DNA of 64,000 nucleotides from Gillisia marina (GCF_000258765.1 NZ_AJLT01000025.1:35746-99745); one strand, 5' to 3'. Positions 47,141 through 59,500 are shown, counted from the stretch's first letter. A program made the numbers and translations. The notes: a model not told the origin generated them from the letters alone.

Positions 47141-47671
47141 TTACATTTTTGGGTTATCATCATCATGATCTTCCTTTTCTTTCATTTTATTTTTCATCTT
47201 CATTCCTTTTTCCTTCATTTTTCCCTTGTCATGGCCCATCATTTTTTCATTATGCATATCCATTTCTTCGGTATGCATGGCCTCCCATTTTGCATATTGA
47301 TTATCATCCAAAATTTCTCTAACATCTTCTTTAAAATCATCCTGAATTTTCATCATTTGCTTATGCATTTCAGCCTTTTCTTTAGGACGGTCTTCCATAT
47401 CTTCGCTTGCCATCTCAGCTTTAAGTTCTTTCATGCTTTCCCACCTCTTTTGCTGAGCTTTTTTTAGATCAGCTTTTTGTTCAGCATTTAAACTCAGTTT
47501 TGTAGCCATCTTATCTGAATACATAGTAACATCTTCATCATGAGACATCATTTTCATATGTTTCATTTCTTTATGCTCCATATGATCTTTGTCCTTATGC
47601 TTCTTTTCTACTTGTGCGAAAGTTGTAAAAGAGAACATAATCATAATTAAAACTAAACTTATCTTTTTCAT
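47141..47671 (-). CDS. Met/His-rich Spy/CpxP-like periplasmic protein
   Basis: A 176-aa secreted protein: a signal peptide ending at FAQ, then a mature chain extremely rich in Lys, Met, Glu, Asp and His (KHKDKDHMEHKEMKHMKMM). A helical centre LSLNAEQKADLKKAQQKRW resembles the LTxxQ repeat of Spy/CpxP chaperones. The C-terminus is again Met/Lys/Asp-rich. It probably binds metal or protects periplasmic proteins under copper stress. It faces the copper island from the opposite strand and could be a separately controlled member of it. Confidence 0.8.
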   Translation of the reverse strand: MKKISLVLIMIMFSFTTFAQVEKKHKDKDHMEHKEMKHMKMMSHDEDVTMYSDKMATKLSLNAEQKADLKKAQQKRWESMKELKAEMASEDMEDRPKEKAEMHKQMMKIQDDFKEDVREILDDNQYAKWEAMHTEEMDMHNEKMMGHDKGKMKEKGMKMKNKMKEKEDHDDDNPKM

Positions 47672-47742
47672 AATTTATTTTTTTAATTGATTTGTAAGTG
47701 ATTAAAAATAAGAAAATTAGCTGTTTTTAAAATTTCATTTAA

Positions 47743-47778
47743 CAAAAAAAAGCTATCGCTGTTAAAACGATAGCTTTA
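47743..47778 (-). terminator. Terminator of the zinc metalloprotease gene
   Basis: On the minus strand AAAGCTATCG and CGATAGCTTT form a stem followed by a run of eight T. Confidence 0.85.
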
Positions 47779-47799
47779 ATTCTTAAAGTTTGAAGTATG

Positions 47800-50300
47800 T
47801 TAACCTTTAGCGATAGGATTTAAAATAAGATCGATCCTTTTTAAAGCATCTTGTAAATGATATCTGGTTAATTTATCATTAGATCTATTCATTGCATTTC
47901 TAATATTACCTTGAAGAGTAACTAATTCCCCTCTTACAATAGGTCTAATATCACTGTTAGCAACATCTATATTACTTCGCTTAACCCAACTTCTAAAACG
48001 AGCAGGAATCGCACTTTGCTTCTCTGTCATTAAATATTCCATGCGTTCTAAGTAAGCTCTTTGAAGGTTTCTCCTATAAAGATCTATAGATCTACCTCTG
48101 TTCAATTCGCTCCAAACACCTGTTCTTAGGTCGGTCATCATATTCAATAAAGAATAGGCTTCATTTCCGTTTATTTCAGAATTTTCCATTAGCCTCGCCA
48201 TTCTTCCGAAGTCTAAAAGATTATTCATGGTTCTTTCCTGAAAATTTCTAACCCGCTCCAAATTCCCGTCAAATTCAATTTTATTGAAGATGTTTTGGTC
48301 TATCAACCATTCCGGAGTTGTAAATAATTCTTTCTGAAGAAAGCTCATAGCTTCTTTCTGACGATCGGTATCAACATGTGTGTAAACCGGTCCTTCTTGA
48401 TCGTAAGTTTTGTAGTACTGATACACTCCACCAATATTAGCCGTTACGTGTCCCATATAACGATTGTACTGGCTAAGCACTTGCCCATAAAGATCGTCAA
48501 GATCCTCATAATCTTTTCCGTCTTCTGCAGTCCATTCTATAAGGTTTGGAACAATGCGTTTAAGATTTGCAATTCCGTACTGGCTAGCAAGTACTGCATC
48601 GTCTCCAAGGTCTTCGGTTTGAGAACTAGGATCTATTACACCGCTTTGTTGACTTCCGAAGCGATACATTGGATCATTTTGATGTTTTAAAATCCAAGAA
48701 TCCAAAGTTTGCTTTTCTTCCACTGCCGATTTATCTAAAATAGGTTTGTAACCCCATGCAATTGCATATTTATCGTAGGTACCAATTTCCGGCATTAAAG
48801 CAACATCTCCATCTCCCGGTTGTGCTATATAATTAAAACGCGCATAATCCATAATGGATGGCGCCGTCCCATACTTTTTAGTGAATTCCGGATCTCTTAG
48901 ATCTTCTACAGAATAAGCTACGCTACTTCCCATATTATGAGGCAAGCCTAAAGTATGTCCAACCTCGTGAGAAGATACAAAACGAATCAATCTTCCCATT
49001 ACTTCATCTTTAAACTGAACTCCACGAGCATCCTCATTGATCGCCGCAGTTTGTACAAAGAACCAGTTTCTTAATAAAGTCATTACATTGTGATACCAGT
49101 TGATATCAGATTCTAAAATCTCTCCGGAACGAGGATCACTAACATGTGGTCCATTTGCATTTGGAATTGGAGAAGCTAAATATCGTACCACAGAATATCT
49201 AACATCTTCCGGACTCCAATCTGGATCTTCTTCTTTGGTTGGTGCATCTTTAGCTATAATGCATTTTTAAAACCTGCAGCTTCAAAGGCCACTTGCCAAT
49301 CATTAATTCCTTGCTTAATATAAGGCACCCATTGCTTTGGAGTTGCTCTATCTATATAGTAAACAATTTGTTTTTTAGGCTCTACAAGTTCTCCATTTTT
49401 GAATTTCTCAAGATCTTCATCTTTTACTTCCAACCTCCATCTGTCTAGATATCTAATGGTTTTACTCTTTTGAACATCCAAACCATAATCAACCTGACCT
49501 CTTGCAAACCATCCAACTCTTTGGTCGAAATAACGACGCTTCATTGGTTCTTTTGGAAGTAAGATCATAGAATTACTGAATTCTAAAGAAATAGAACCAG
49601 CACTTTCATTTGAAGGAGCATTAGAAGCGTTATACGTTTTTACGTGTCTCACTTCAATATTTTCAGGAAAACTTTTAATGGTATCTATATAAGATCTTGC
49701 ATCATCTAACCTGGAAACTTTATATTCTTTTCTATCTCTATCCGGTAAACCTAATGCCATTACATCTTTAGTATAAAGATCTGTCACGTCTATCACATAA
49801 TTTCTGCTTAGAGAATCCTTATTGAAAGCTTTTATTGGGAAAGCCTGTAAAATAGGCTCAAAGTTTGAATTTTCTACCGCCTCATGAACTGGAAGAGAAT
49901 CTGCAGCAAAAACCTCATGAGAAACAACTCTTAATAATAGCTGATTGTTTTTACGTTCCCATTTATGAACTTGGGTATCTTGTTTTCCACCACCAAAACC
50001 AATTCCGTTGGCGGTTTTGGCAATCCTTGTAACCGTAAGCATTTCACGATTTAAAAGACTGTCAGGAATTTCGTAGAAATAATTTTCATCCACTTTATGA
50101 ACGGTGAATAATCCTTTGTCAGATTTTGCGTCTTTTGTAATTACCTTGTTGTAAGGTTTAATTCCGTTTTTGTCTTTAGATTCTGGTTTCTCTGAAGCTT
50201 GAGCCGTTGCCTTTTTATCTTTAGGCTGAAAAACGGCACAACTGGAAACAGAAAATGACAAGGCTATTATTAATAGCTTGTAGGATAACTGTTTGGTCAT
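47800..50300 (-). pseudogene. Zinc-dependent metalloprotease (metzincin, DUF5117/DUF4953 type), one-base frameshift
   Basis: The two frames give a lipoprotein of about 833 aa, usual for this Bacteroidota family. A lipobox is seen in SFSVSSC. The first part (50300-49254) ends AAGFKNAL before a stop. One base added near 49256-49260 restores AAGFKNA followed by IAKDAPTKEEDPDWSPEDV, joining the second part. That part has the zinc motif HEVGHTLGLPHN and a Met-turn in SIMDYARFN. It is an outer-membrane-associated or periplasmic endopeptidase of unknown substrate. The active site lies entirely in the second frame. Confidence 0.85.
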
Positions 50301-50367
50301 GTAAAAAGTTTTTGTTGAATAATTTTTTGAATATAAGAAGCAACATCCATTTGCCGAAATATAAAAC

Positions 50368-50395
50368 GAAAAAAGACTACCTCTTGGTAGCCTTT
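50368..50395 (-). terminator. Terminator downstream of lysS
   Basis: On the minus strand GGCTACC and GGTAGTC pair around AAGA and are followed by six T. It lies about 190 bp after the lysS stop; the stretch 50396-50583 between holds nothing recognisable apart from small GC-rich patches. Confidence 0.6.
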
Positions 50396-50583
50396 AGACT
50401 GAAATAATTTGAAAAGGTTTAATTTTTTCTCAAAAAATCTTTATAACTAAGAAATTGTGGTCCTCGTGTATACCTAAATGTAATGGTCGGATAATTATCA
50501 GAAAGGAACCACTTTTAAATATTAGAGACAAGCCCGCACGAAATTTTCGGAAAGGCCTCGGGAAATAAATCCTCCAATGAGGG

Positions 50584-52284
50584 CTACAACCACTTTTCTA
50601 CTTCTTCTAACTGAAGGGCAGGAATTGTTAGTTTATTCTTTTTTCGTAAACCATTTAATTTTTGATGTACTTGGGTTGCCTTGTTTTCTTTAAGTTTTGA
50701 AACACTTAAAAATTCATTCATTACCACATCTACCCATTCTTGTGGCACCCCTATTTTAATAAAATCTTCAGGTTTTGGAACTGCAGCTTTCTTTTCCGGT
50801 TTCATCTGTGGGAAGAAGAGCACTTCCTGAATAGATTGATTGTTGGTGAGGTACATAATTAATCTGTCCATTCCAATTCCCATTCCGGATGTTGGAGGCA
50901 TTCCATACTCTAGAGCACGTAAAAAGTCGTGATCTATAATTCCGGTAGCTTCATCATCTCCTTTTTTAGCCAATTCCATTTGATGCTCAAAGCGTTCACG
51001 TTGATCTATTGGATCGTTTAATTCTGAATATGCATTTGCGATTTCTTTTCCGCAAACCATCAATTCAAAACGCTCCGTTAATTCAGGATTATCTCTATGC
51101 TCTTTACAGAGAGGGCTCATTTCTTTTGGATAATCGGTGATGTAAGTTGGCTGAATATAATTCCCCTCACATTTTTCTCCAAAGATCTCATCTATAAGCT
51201 TTCCTTTCCCCATGGTGTCATCAACTTCAACTCCCATATCTTTGGCAGCTTGACGTATTTCGGCTTCGCTCTTACCGGTAATATTAAAACCGGTAAAATG
51301 CTCGATGGAATCTGCCATTGTCACTCGTGCATATGGTGCTTTGAAATCTATTTCATGTTTCCCAAAAGTTGCTTTTGTAGTACCATTTACAGCTATTGCA
51401 CAGTGCTCTAAAAGTCGCTCACAGAATTCCATCATCCAATTGTAATCCTTGTAGGCCACGTAGATTTCCATGGCAGTAAATTCAGGATTATGCGTTCTGT
51501 CCATCCCTTCATTTCTGAAATTTTTGGAAAACTCATACACGCCATCAAAGCCACCCACGATCAATCTTTTAAGGTATAATTCGTTTGCAATTCGCATGTA
51601 AAGTGGCATATCCAATGCATTATGATGCGTTTTAAATGGTCTAGCCGCAGCTCCTCCGGGAATCGGCTGAAGAATTGGAGTTTCAACTTCAAAATAACCT
51701 GCGTCATTAAAGAAATTACGCATGGCATTAAAAAGTTTGGTTCTCTTCACGAAAACCTCTTTCACTTTAGGGTTTACAACAAGATCTGCATAACGTTGCC
51801 TGTAGCGTTGCTCCGGATCGTTAAATTGATCGAAAACATGCCCCTCTTTATCTGTTTTAGGAAGAGGCAACGGGCGTAAAGCTTTGCTAAGCAAAGAGAA
51901 TTGTTTCACCATGATGGTTTTTTCTCCTACCTGCGTAGTAAAAAGTTCTCCTTCAATCCCTATAAAATCACCTATATCAAGTAATTTTTTATATACGTCG
52001 TTGTATTTGCTTTTATCTTCATCCGGGCAAATTTCATCTCTGTTGAAATATACCTGGATCTTTCCTTCAGAATCCTGGATCTCGGCAAAAGATGCTTTCC
52101 CTTGAATTCTTCGAGACATTAGTCGTCCTGCAACCACCACCTTCTTGCCTTCTTCAAACTTAGATTTGATCTTCGCAGTAGTATGATCTACCGGAAACAA
52201 ATCTGCCGGATAAGGGTTGATGCCTAATTTTCTAAGAGAAGCTAATTTTTCCCTTCTTACAATTTCTTGTTCAGATAGCTGCAT
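50584..52284 (-). CDS. lysS: Lysyl-tRNA synthetase (class II)
   Basis: A 566-aa enzyme. The N-terminal OB-fold domain recognises the anticodon (VAGRLMSRRIQGKASFAEIQ). The class II core has motif 2 in FRNEGMDRTHNPEFTAMEIY and motif 3 in GMGIGMDRLIMYLT. A C-terminal extension of about 65 residues after the core (IKIGVPQEWVDVVMNEFLS onward) is found in Bacteroidota LysS. It charges tRNA-Lys in the cytoplasm. Confidence 0.98.
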   Translation of the reverse strand: MQLSEQEIVRREKLASLRKLGINPYPADLFPVDHTTAKIKSKFEEGKKVVVAGRLMSRRIQGKASFAEIQDSEGKIQVYFNRDEICPDEDKSKYNDVYKKLLDIGDFIGIEGELFTTQVGEKTIMVKQFSLLSKALRPLPLPKTDKEGHVFDQFNDPEQRYRQRYADLVVNPKVKEVFVKRTKLFNAMRNFFNDAGYFEVETPILQPIPGGAAARPFKTHHNALDMPLYMRIANELYLKRLIVGGFDGVYEFSKNFRNEGMDRTHNPEFTAMEIYVAYKDYNWMMEFCERLLEHCAIAVNGTTKATFGKHEIDFKAPYARVTMADSIEHFTGFNITGKSEAEIRQAAKDMGVEVDDTMGKGKLIDEIFGEKCEGNYIQPTYITDYPKEMSPLCKEHRDNPELTERFELMVCGKEIANAYSELNDPIDQRERFEHQMELAKKGDDEATGIIDHDFLRALEYGMPPTSGMGIGMDRLIMYLTNNQSIQEVLFFPQMKPEKKAAVPKPEDFIKIGVPQEWVDVVMNEFLSVSKLKENKATQVHQKLNGLRKKNKLTIPALQLEEVEKWL

Positions 52285-52419
52285 GATGTCTTTTAATTTG
52301 TGTCTTATCTTCAGGGATAAGAAGTTGCAAATATAATGACATTCACTTAACTAGTCAATTTCAAATTCATAGGATTTAGAAAGAATAATGGGGATCATTT
52401 TTCAGCCATTATTAATTGG

Positions 52420-52427
52420 TATCTTTG
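52420..52427 (+). promoter_or_regulatory. -7 promoter box before yqaE-lipB
   Basis: TATCTTTG matches TAnnTTTG, 28 bp before the first ATG of the pair. The -33 element is weak. Confidence 0.5.
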
Positions 52428-52455
52428 CGCTTTAAGGTTTAAAAATAGATTTTTA

Positions 52456-52611
52456 ATGAGTGTTTGGAGAGTTATTTTATCGGTCTTATTTCCACCATTG
52501 GCAGTATACGACAAAGGTTGTGGGTCAATTTTAATTGTGTTAATTCTAACCTTGCTGGGTTGGATCCCGGGAGTGATTGCAGCTCTAATTATTTTAAATA
52601 GAGGGAAATAA
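52456..52611 (+). CDS. YqaE/Pmp3-family small membrane protein
   Basis: A 51-aa protein with two membrane helices. SVLFPPLAVYDKGCGS is the family signature in the first half and LLGWIPGVIAALIIL forms the second helix. Pmp3-type proteins influence membrane potential and salt tolerance. The stop codon overlaps the lipB start (TAATG), so the two are translationally coupled. Confidence 0.88.
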   Translation: MSVWRVILSVLFPPLAVYDKGCGSILIVLILTLLGWIPGVIAALIILNRGK

Positions 52612-53318
52612 TGAACAAAGCGGTAGAAGTTCAGGATCTTGGTTTAAAGGATTATAAGGAAACCTGGGAATATCAGGAGCAATTATTTAAGGCTATTGTA
52701 GATCTAAAAATCCGGAATAGAAGAGAATCTCTAAATCTTAAAACCCCTAATTACCTTCTGCTTGTGGAACACCCTCATGTGTATACCATGGGGAAAAGTG
52801 GCGATTTAGAACACTTACTACTTTCTGCAGCGCAACTCGAAGAAAAGAATGCCAAATATTATAAGATAAATCGTGGTGGAGATATTACCTATCACGGACC
52901 GGGACAATTGGTTGGCTACCCTATTTTAGATCTAGATAATTTCTTTACCGATATTCATAAATACCTGCGCTTTTTGGAAGAAGTAATTATACTTACGCTA
53001 AAAGAGTACGGACTTAAGGCTGAAAGAAGTCCTGGGGAAACTGGAGTGTGGTTAGATGTTGAAACTCCATTTGCTAGAAAAATTTGTGCGATGGGAGTTC
53101 GCGCCAGCCGTTGGGTGACTATGCATGGCTTTGCATTAAATATTAATGCAGATTTAGGGTATTTCGACAATATAATCCCTTGCGGAATTCGGGGAAAAGC
53201 AGTGACATCTCTTAATGTAGAGCTTGGAGTACGAGAGGTGAATCTAGCAGAAGTGGAACAAAAACTTCTAAAGCACTTTTCGAATATTTTTGAAGCAGAG
53301 CTAACTGCTAAAAATTAA
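52611..53318 (+). CDS. lipB: Lipoyl(octanoyl) transferase
   Basis: A 235-aa enzyme. EHPHVYTMGKSGD, RGGDITYHGPGQLVGYPI and the active-site region KICAMGVRASRWVTMHGFAL are all present, followed by PCGI. It moves the octanoyl group from acyl carrier protein to lipoate-dependent enzymes. It is coupled to the small YqaE gene and its 3' end overlaps the convergent lipoprotein gene by 4 bp. Confidence 0.97.
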   Translation: MNKAVEVQDLGLKDYKETWEYQEQLFKAIVDLKIRNRRESLNLKTPNYLLLVEHPHVYTMGKSGDLEHLLLSAAQLEEKNAKYYKINRGGDITYHGPGQLVGYPILDLDNFFTDIHKYLRFLEEVIILTLKEYGLKAERSPGETGVWLDVETPFARKICAMGVRASRWVTMHGFALNINADLGYFDNIIPCGIRGKAVTSLNVELGVREVNLAEVEQKLLKHFSNIFEAELTAKN

Positions 53319-55724
53319 AACTCATAACTAATAACTTCATCGCTTTCTCCTAAGACAAGCATGATAGTTTTATTCCTTGTTTTAGAATTTGTGATTTTCA
53401 GCAATGATACTCCGTATACAGGAAAATTAGGAACCAGTTGTCCTCTTTCGTTAAAGAGATACACTTTTTTAGCTTGCGTGTCTGTAATAGAAATGTACTT
53501 CTTTCCGGTAACAGAGAATATTTGTGGTTTTGAATACAATCCAAAATCTAAGGTAAGTTCCTTATCGTTTATTGTCAGAATATTTTCTGAAAGTAGAACC
53601 ATTGTACTTTCATTCGCTACGATTTGAACATTGCCTTCAGATGTCAATTGGTCTTTAGATATTTTTCCATTTTGATTTATCCGCACTAATTCGCCATCTT
53701 CTGAAACAGATATAAACTCATTTTTATTTTCATACCATTCGTTTTCTGAAAATTGAAATTTCTCTTTTACTGAAACCCTTTCTTTTCCTTGTCTGCTCAA
53801 AATGTTCAGTTTTCTGCTCTTTTCAGGAAACACGATATAATCTTTATTTTTCAACCGAATATGTTTCGGGGATTGAGTGATTTCAGAAGAAGCTTTTTTA
53901 AAATCGAATCCTTTTACATTTTTCCCTTTAGAATCGTACATCAAAAGTTCTCTGTTTTGTACGATTACAAACCGATAATTTTTAGTGTTATCGTAATCAA
54001 ATACTGCCAAGGGCTGCGTGATATCATCTTTAAATTCTATTGGGAATGGCTTTACCTCTTTTCCGTTTCTATCTAGAACATGAAACCTATTTAAAGTAGT
54101 AAATGCCATCTGGAGATTCCCATTCTTGAATAAATCTACTTGATTGATATCGCCTATAATTTTAGTTTGAAGTTTCTTCTTCCACAGCACCTTTCCATTT
54201 AGATCTAGAAGCGAAAGCACATTGCTCTCATCTTGGACTGCAATTTCTATCTCTTTTGTACTATGGTTTTTTAGAACATAAGAGTTGCCGGTAATATTTA
54301 TAGGAAGTGTAGTTGTTACTAATTCCTCTAATTCTTCAGATTTAATATCGCTTTGGTCCAAAATAACTCCATGAATATGTGTAAACCCATCGTTGCTCAC
54401 AAATTGAGTGGCGGCAAGTGAATAATTCGCCCCTAGGTTGCTTAGTGGACTATATTTATTAATGAATATTGAATTCTTATTTTTTGCTTTTGTAAGTTGA
54501 GGTCTTGTTACTTTTAATAAGGAGGAGGCATCTGCCAGATCTTCCTGATTTTTTTCAAAAGAAGCATTTTTATTTAAGGTGGAGCTATTTTGAAAGTTAC
54601 TTATAATACGTTTCAAGGTTTCTTCACTTTCAGAATAAATTAAAAAGTTTTCTAAAAGCATGTAAAATTTAGGAGAATCTAACTTGATAATCGGCTCGAA
54701 GGATTTTAAAAAATTAATTTCTGAAGCGGAGTAAATCGGAATTCCACGAAACTCTGCTTTCAGTTCATCTTTTATGGGGAAAGTATCCATCGCCAACTCA
54801 GGATCTACAAGTGTTAGAGCAATTGCTTGCTCTTCTTCTAAAAATATAACACCGGCTTCTTTAGTGTAACTTAAAATAGTGCTTTTTGATATCGCTAAAC
54901 TATCGCCTCTGTATTTTTGTAAATTTTTTGAAATAGTGTTGAAGTCATTATATGTGAAGGAATAAAAGCCGATTGCTGAAGCGGGAGTGACTTTAGCTAT
55001 TTCATTCTTTTGATGTTGAACCCCTTGAAAAATATTTAGTATTTGATTTGCTTGCTTATTGGTAAGAGCGATCCCATTAAATTTTAATTGATTGCTTCTT
55101 AAATCGAGGTCTACCATACTCCAATCTGCTATGGAGTTTTTTGAAGCCTTATGATTTACAAAAAGGGAAGTTTTGTCTTTCGATCTAGCTGCAACCGCTT
55201 TTTTTGAAATTTTCTGAACTTATGTTTTTTGAATTATCATTATTGATAGATTCCTTTAAAACTTTCAACGAATTACTGGCAATTAAAACTCCATTGCTAA
55301 ATGTGCTGTAAAATGTAGACTTGTCAATAGTTGTTTTCTTGTAGCTAAAATCTTTAGTTGTAATGGCTTCAATAGAGAAATCATTCGAAGGTTTATTTAC
55401 TAGACTATCATTGTCTTGCTTGCTCAAATATAGATAGTCGTAGGTTAAACTATCTTTTTTAATAAATGATAATAAGGAATTCGTAGCAGGAAAAAGTGAT
55501 GTGTAATTCTTGATTTCCTGTGAATTAACATTTTTAAAAATGTTAGTCTCGCTAAAAATGTCATTTCCCTCAGCTTCGTTTAAAAAACTCGTGATATTTT
55601 CAGATTCTAGAATATAAGAGCTTTTTTCAGGGATAAGATCATATAGATTGGTAGTTTTATTTGTGGGAGCATCACAAGAAAACAGGCAGAAGCCTAAAAG
55701 AAGAGCCATTAAAAATTTAGTCAT
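53315..55724 (-). pseudogene. Large lipoprotein with beta-propeller-like C-terminus, interrupted by one-base frameshift
   Basis: About 802 aa when corrected. A lipobox is seen in LGFCLFSCD. The N-terminal half is mixed alpha/beta (YDLIPEKSSYILESENITSF). The C-terminal half (about 480-800) has repeated LLDLNGKVLWKK, VLDRNGKEVKPFPIEF and YLFNERGQLVPNFP units, as in PQQ/WD-type propellers. The frame breaks at the T run 55199-55205. Removing one T restores ENFKKAVAARSKDKTSL and joins the two parts. A similar protein beside RNase HII is found in related genomes by my recollection; the function is unknown. Confidence 0.75.
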
Positions 55725-55753
55725 TCAAAATCAATTTTCACAAAAGTACTAAG

Positions 55754-56353
55754 TTATAGGTCCAATTTTAACTGATCTGGCAGTAATTTAAAACTTAAGC
55801 GGTGGTATTTTGAAACTCCATATTTCTTGATTGCTGCTCGATGTTCCTTGGTTGGGTATCCTTTATTCTGTTTCCAGTTATACATTGGAAACTCTTCATG
55901 AATTAAATCCATAAATTCATCTCGATAAGTTTTGGCTAGAATTGAAGCCGCTGCAATGTTTAAATATTTTCCATCACCTTTAATTACACAAAGATGTGGT
56001 ATATCTAAATAAGGCTTAAACCGATTGCCATCTACTAAAATATGTTCGGGAGTAACTTTCAACTGTGTTATTGCTTTATGCATTCCTAAAATAGAGGCAT
56101 TTAATATATTGATTTTATCGACCTCTTCATTAAAGATATGTGCAACTCCAAAAGAAATTGCCTCCTCTTCAATAATTTTTTTTAAAATTTTTCTATTGCC
56201 CGATTTTACAATTTTGGAATCATTTAAAAGCTCACTTTGGAACTTGGGGGAAAGTATAACACTTGCAGCAGTTACTGGTCCCGCAAGACATCCTCTTCCG
56301 GCTTCATCGGTTCCACATTCTATTACATTTTTCTTATAAGAATTCAATAACAT
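55754..56353 (-). CDS. rnhB: Ribonuclease HII
   Basis: A 199-aa RNase HII. The catalytic [14 protein letters not shown] (D16/E17) opens the fold, ILVDGNRF supplies another acidic residue, and [12 protein letters not shown] is the conserved helix with the last. It removes RNA from RNA/DNA hybrids. It lies 29 bp upstream of the lipoprotein gene on the same strand. Confidence 0.96.
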   Translation of the reverse strand: MLLNSYKKNVIECGTDEAGRGCLAGPVTAASVILSPKFQSELLNDSKIVKSGNRKILKKIIEEEAISFGVAHIFNEEVDKINILNASILGMHKAITQLKVTPEHILVDGNRFKPYLDIPHLCVIKGDGKYLNIAAASILAKTYRDEFMDLIHEEFPMYNWKQNKGYPTKEHRAAIKKYGVSKYHRLSFKLLPDQLKLDL

Positions 56354-56523
56354 TTTACAAATCTTGCATTTTTTTTTAGTACTACACGCAACCTTATGGG
56401 AATTTCTGCATCTATGAGATAGCGTAGTGTTAAGATTTTAACACATCAAACGTTTTAATAATGTTGTTTTATTCAGTATTTATTAGGATTTTTGGCGCAG
56501 GCTAATTCAAATTAACAAAAATA

Positions 56524-59500
56524 ATGGAAAAAAGATTAAATGGAATTCTTACGCTTTTGTTAGCGTTCGTGGTGCAATTTACTTTTGCACAAGACAAAAC
56601 CGTTACTGGAACGGTAACCGATGATGCAGGTTTGCCTTTACCAGGGGTTAACATTGTAGTGAAGGGCACCAATTCTGGAACCCAAACCGATTTCGATGGA
56701 AACTACAGTATTTCAGCTCAGGCTCAAAATACATTGGTATTCAGTTTTATTGGTTTTGCAAAACAAGAAATTGTGGTAGGTACGCAATCTTTAATTAACG
56801 TAAGTTTAGGAGCAGATGCAGCAGCCTTAGATGAAGTTATTGTGGTAGGATATGGTTCTACAAGAAGAGAGCTTTCAACATCGGCAATATCAACAGTAAC
56901 AGCTGAGGATATTGAGGATTTTGTTCCTTCTACCAGTGTAGATAACATTCTTCAAGGTCAGGCTGCTGGGGTGCAAGTTACTGCTGCCAATGGTAGACCA
57001 GGTAATACTGCATTTGTACAAATTAGAGGGGTTGGTTCTATTAATGCCAGCACTACTCCTTTGTATATTGTAGATGGTACTCCAATTGATGCTTCAGATG
57101 TTGCCAATATTAATCCGGGAGATATTGCTTCTTTTTCTATTCTAAAAGATGCTGCTACTGTTTCTAAATACGGTTCTCGTGGAGCTAATGGTGTTGTTTT
57201 AATTACTACCAAACAAGGTAAGCCTGGAGACGCTAAGATTACATTTAGATCTTCACTTGGATATGGAGAAAAAATTGATGACCCATTCGATTTAATGAAT
57301 GCCGAACAAAAACTGGAATTAGAAAGACAATATGCTGCACTAGGAGTAAATGCTGCGCAAAGTTTGCCAGGAGCGACAGCTAGCCCGGAGGAATTACAAC
57401 GTTTAATTGCTTTAGATACTAACTGGGAAGAAGAGCTTTTAAGAAAATCCTATATTCAATCTAATGCACTATCTATTTCAGGAGCAGAGGATAAGCTTAG
57501 TTATTTCCTTTCTTTAGGATATGATAAGAACGATGGGATTATTGATAGAATTGATGGATTTGAGAGAATTTCAGGTAGATTAAATACTACTTACCAAGCT
57601 AAGGACTGGTTAACTGTAGGTATGAATGTGTCTATGGCTAGAAGTACAACAGATTTACCTAGAGATAGAAACAATGTACAAAACCCGTTTAGAGGGGTGT
57701 ATGATTATAATCCTTACGAGCCTTTATTTCTAAGAGATGCTGATAACAATATTGTTGTAGATGCAGAAGGAAATAACGTATTTAATCCTACTTCTACTGG
57801 TTTTCCTATAGCAAGAGCCTTAACTACAGAGCCAGAAAATAATAGAAATTTTTTGATTATTGGAAGTGGGTTTGCAGACATTAAATTAACAGATAAGTTC
57901 TCTAACAGATTTAGTGTAGGAGCAACTAGTAATAGGTTCAACCGAACTAATCGTTCTGTTGCTGGTGGTTTACTTCAAAGTTTCGTTGGTGATGCAAATT
58001 TCCCAGGAACTCAAACTGATACATTTAGTCTTGATTTCGAATATAATGTGAATAACATTTTTTCTTACTCAGATACTTTTAATGAATTACATAATTTTAG
58101 GGCAGATTTCCTTTTAGAATATAACGAGAATATTTTTACAAATCTTACTTCAACTAGTAGAGGTTTTCCATCACCGGACATTCCTTACCAGGCCGTAGCA
58201 GCAGAAGCTACAGCAGCTTCTTCAACTGAGGCCAGAAGAATTTTATTTTCTCAAGGATTGTTCTTAGATTATAACTATGATGAGAAGTATATCTTATCTG
58301 GATCTATAAGACGAGATGGGTCTTCACGATTTGGTCCAAATAATAAATATGGTTATTTTTATAGTGGAAGTGCAGCATGGAACATTGCAAGAGAAAACTT
58401 CTTAGAAGATTCTTTTGTTAATGATCTTAAATTAAGAGCTTCTTATGGTACTTCAGGAAACCAGAACATAGGTAACTTTGAGTTTTTAAATCTTTTAGGT
58501 TTTGGGACTTACAATGGATTTACAACTGCAATTCCTTTAGGAGTAGGAAATCCTGATATTAAATGGGAAGCACAAGCTATATTGGATGTTGGTGTTGAAT
58601 TTGCGCTTTTTAATAATAGAGTTAGTGGGGTAGTAGATTATTTCAAGAAAACTTCGGACGATTTGTTGTTAGATAGACCTATTTCACAAACTGTGGGAGA
58701 TGAAAACAATGCAATAACCGCAAACATTGGAAAAATTGAAAATACCGGTGTTGAAGTTTCTTTAAAAGGAGATGTTGTAAGAAATTCAAACTTTATTTGG
58801 ACTATTGGAGGTAATGCTTCTTTCCTTGATAATGAAGTTCTAGAATTAGTAGATGGTGCAGATATTCCTAATGGAACAACCAGATTAGTAGAAGGTCAAG
58901 ATGTTTATTCATATTATTTAGTTAGATATGCTGGGGTAAATCCTGCAAATGGAGAACCTCTTTATTTAGATGTAGATGGTAATGTAACTAATGAATATAG
59001 CACAGCTGATGCAGTGTTAATTGAAGGGAAGTCTCCTTTTGCTGATGTTGAAGGTGGTTTTTATACTTCTTTTAGGTATAAAGGTTTCGGTTTGCGAAGT
59101 GATTTTATATTCAAGAGCGGAAATTATATCTTAAACTTTCAACGATCTTCCGGTATCTCTGCTTTAAATATTGACTCTAATCAAAGAGTTGAGGCATTTG
59201 ATTACTGGATGCAACCAGGAGATACAGATGTTTTACCAAGTCCTTTATTTGGTGATACTGCAGATCAAACTTCTACAAGATTCTTGGAAAAAGGTGATTA
59301 TATTAGATTAAGAACTTTAACTTTAGATTATAGAGTTCCTAGTGAGATGATTAACTCGTTTGGAATTAATAGTTTAAGAATATTTGCTACAGGTCAAAAC
59401 TTGTTAACTTTCACAGATTATGAGGGTGATCCTGAAATTGGTATAGGATCTGCTGAGAATGCACAACCTGGAGATCAAGGTTTTGTTCCTGGAGAATTCT

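Noticed and set aside
47165..47467. Plus-strand frame very rich in Phe and His
   Set aside because: It is the antisense shadow of the Lys/Met-rich Spy-like gene, which explains its composition.
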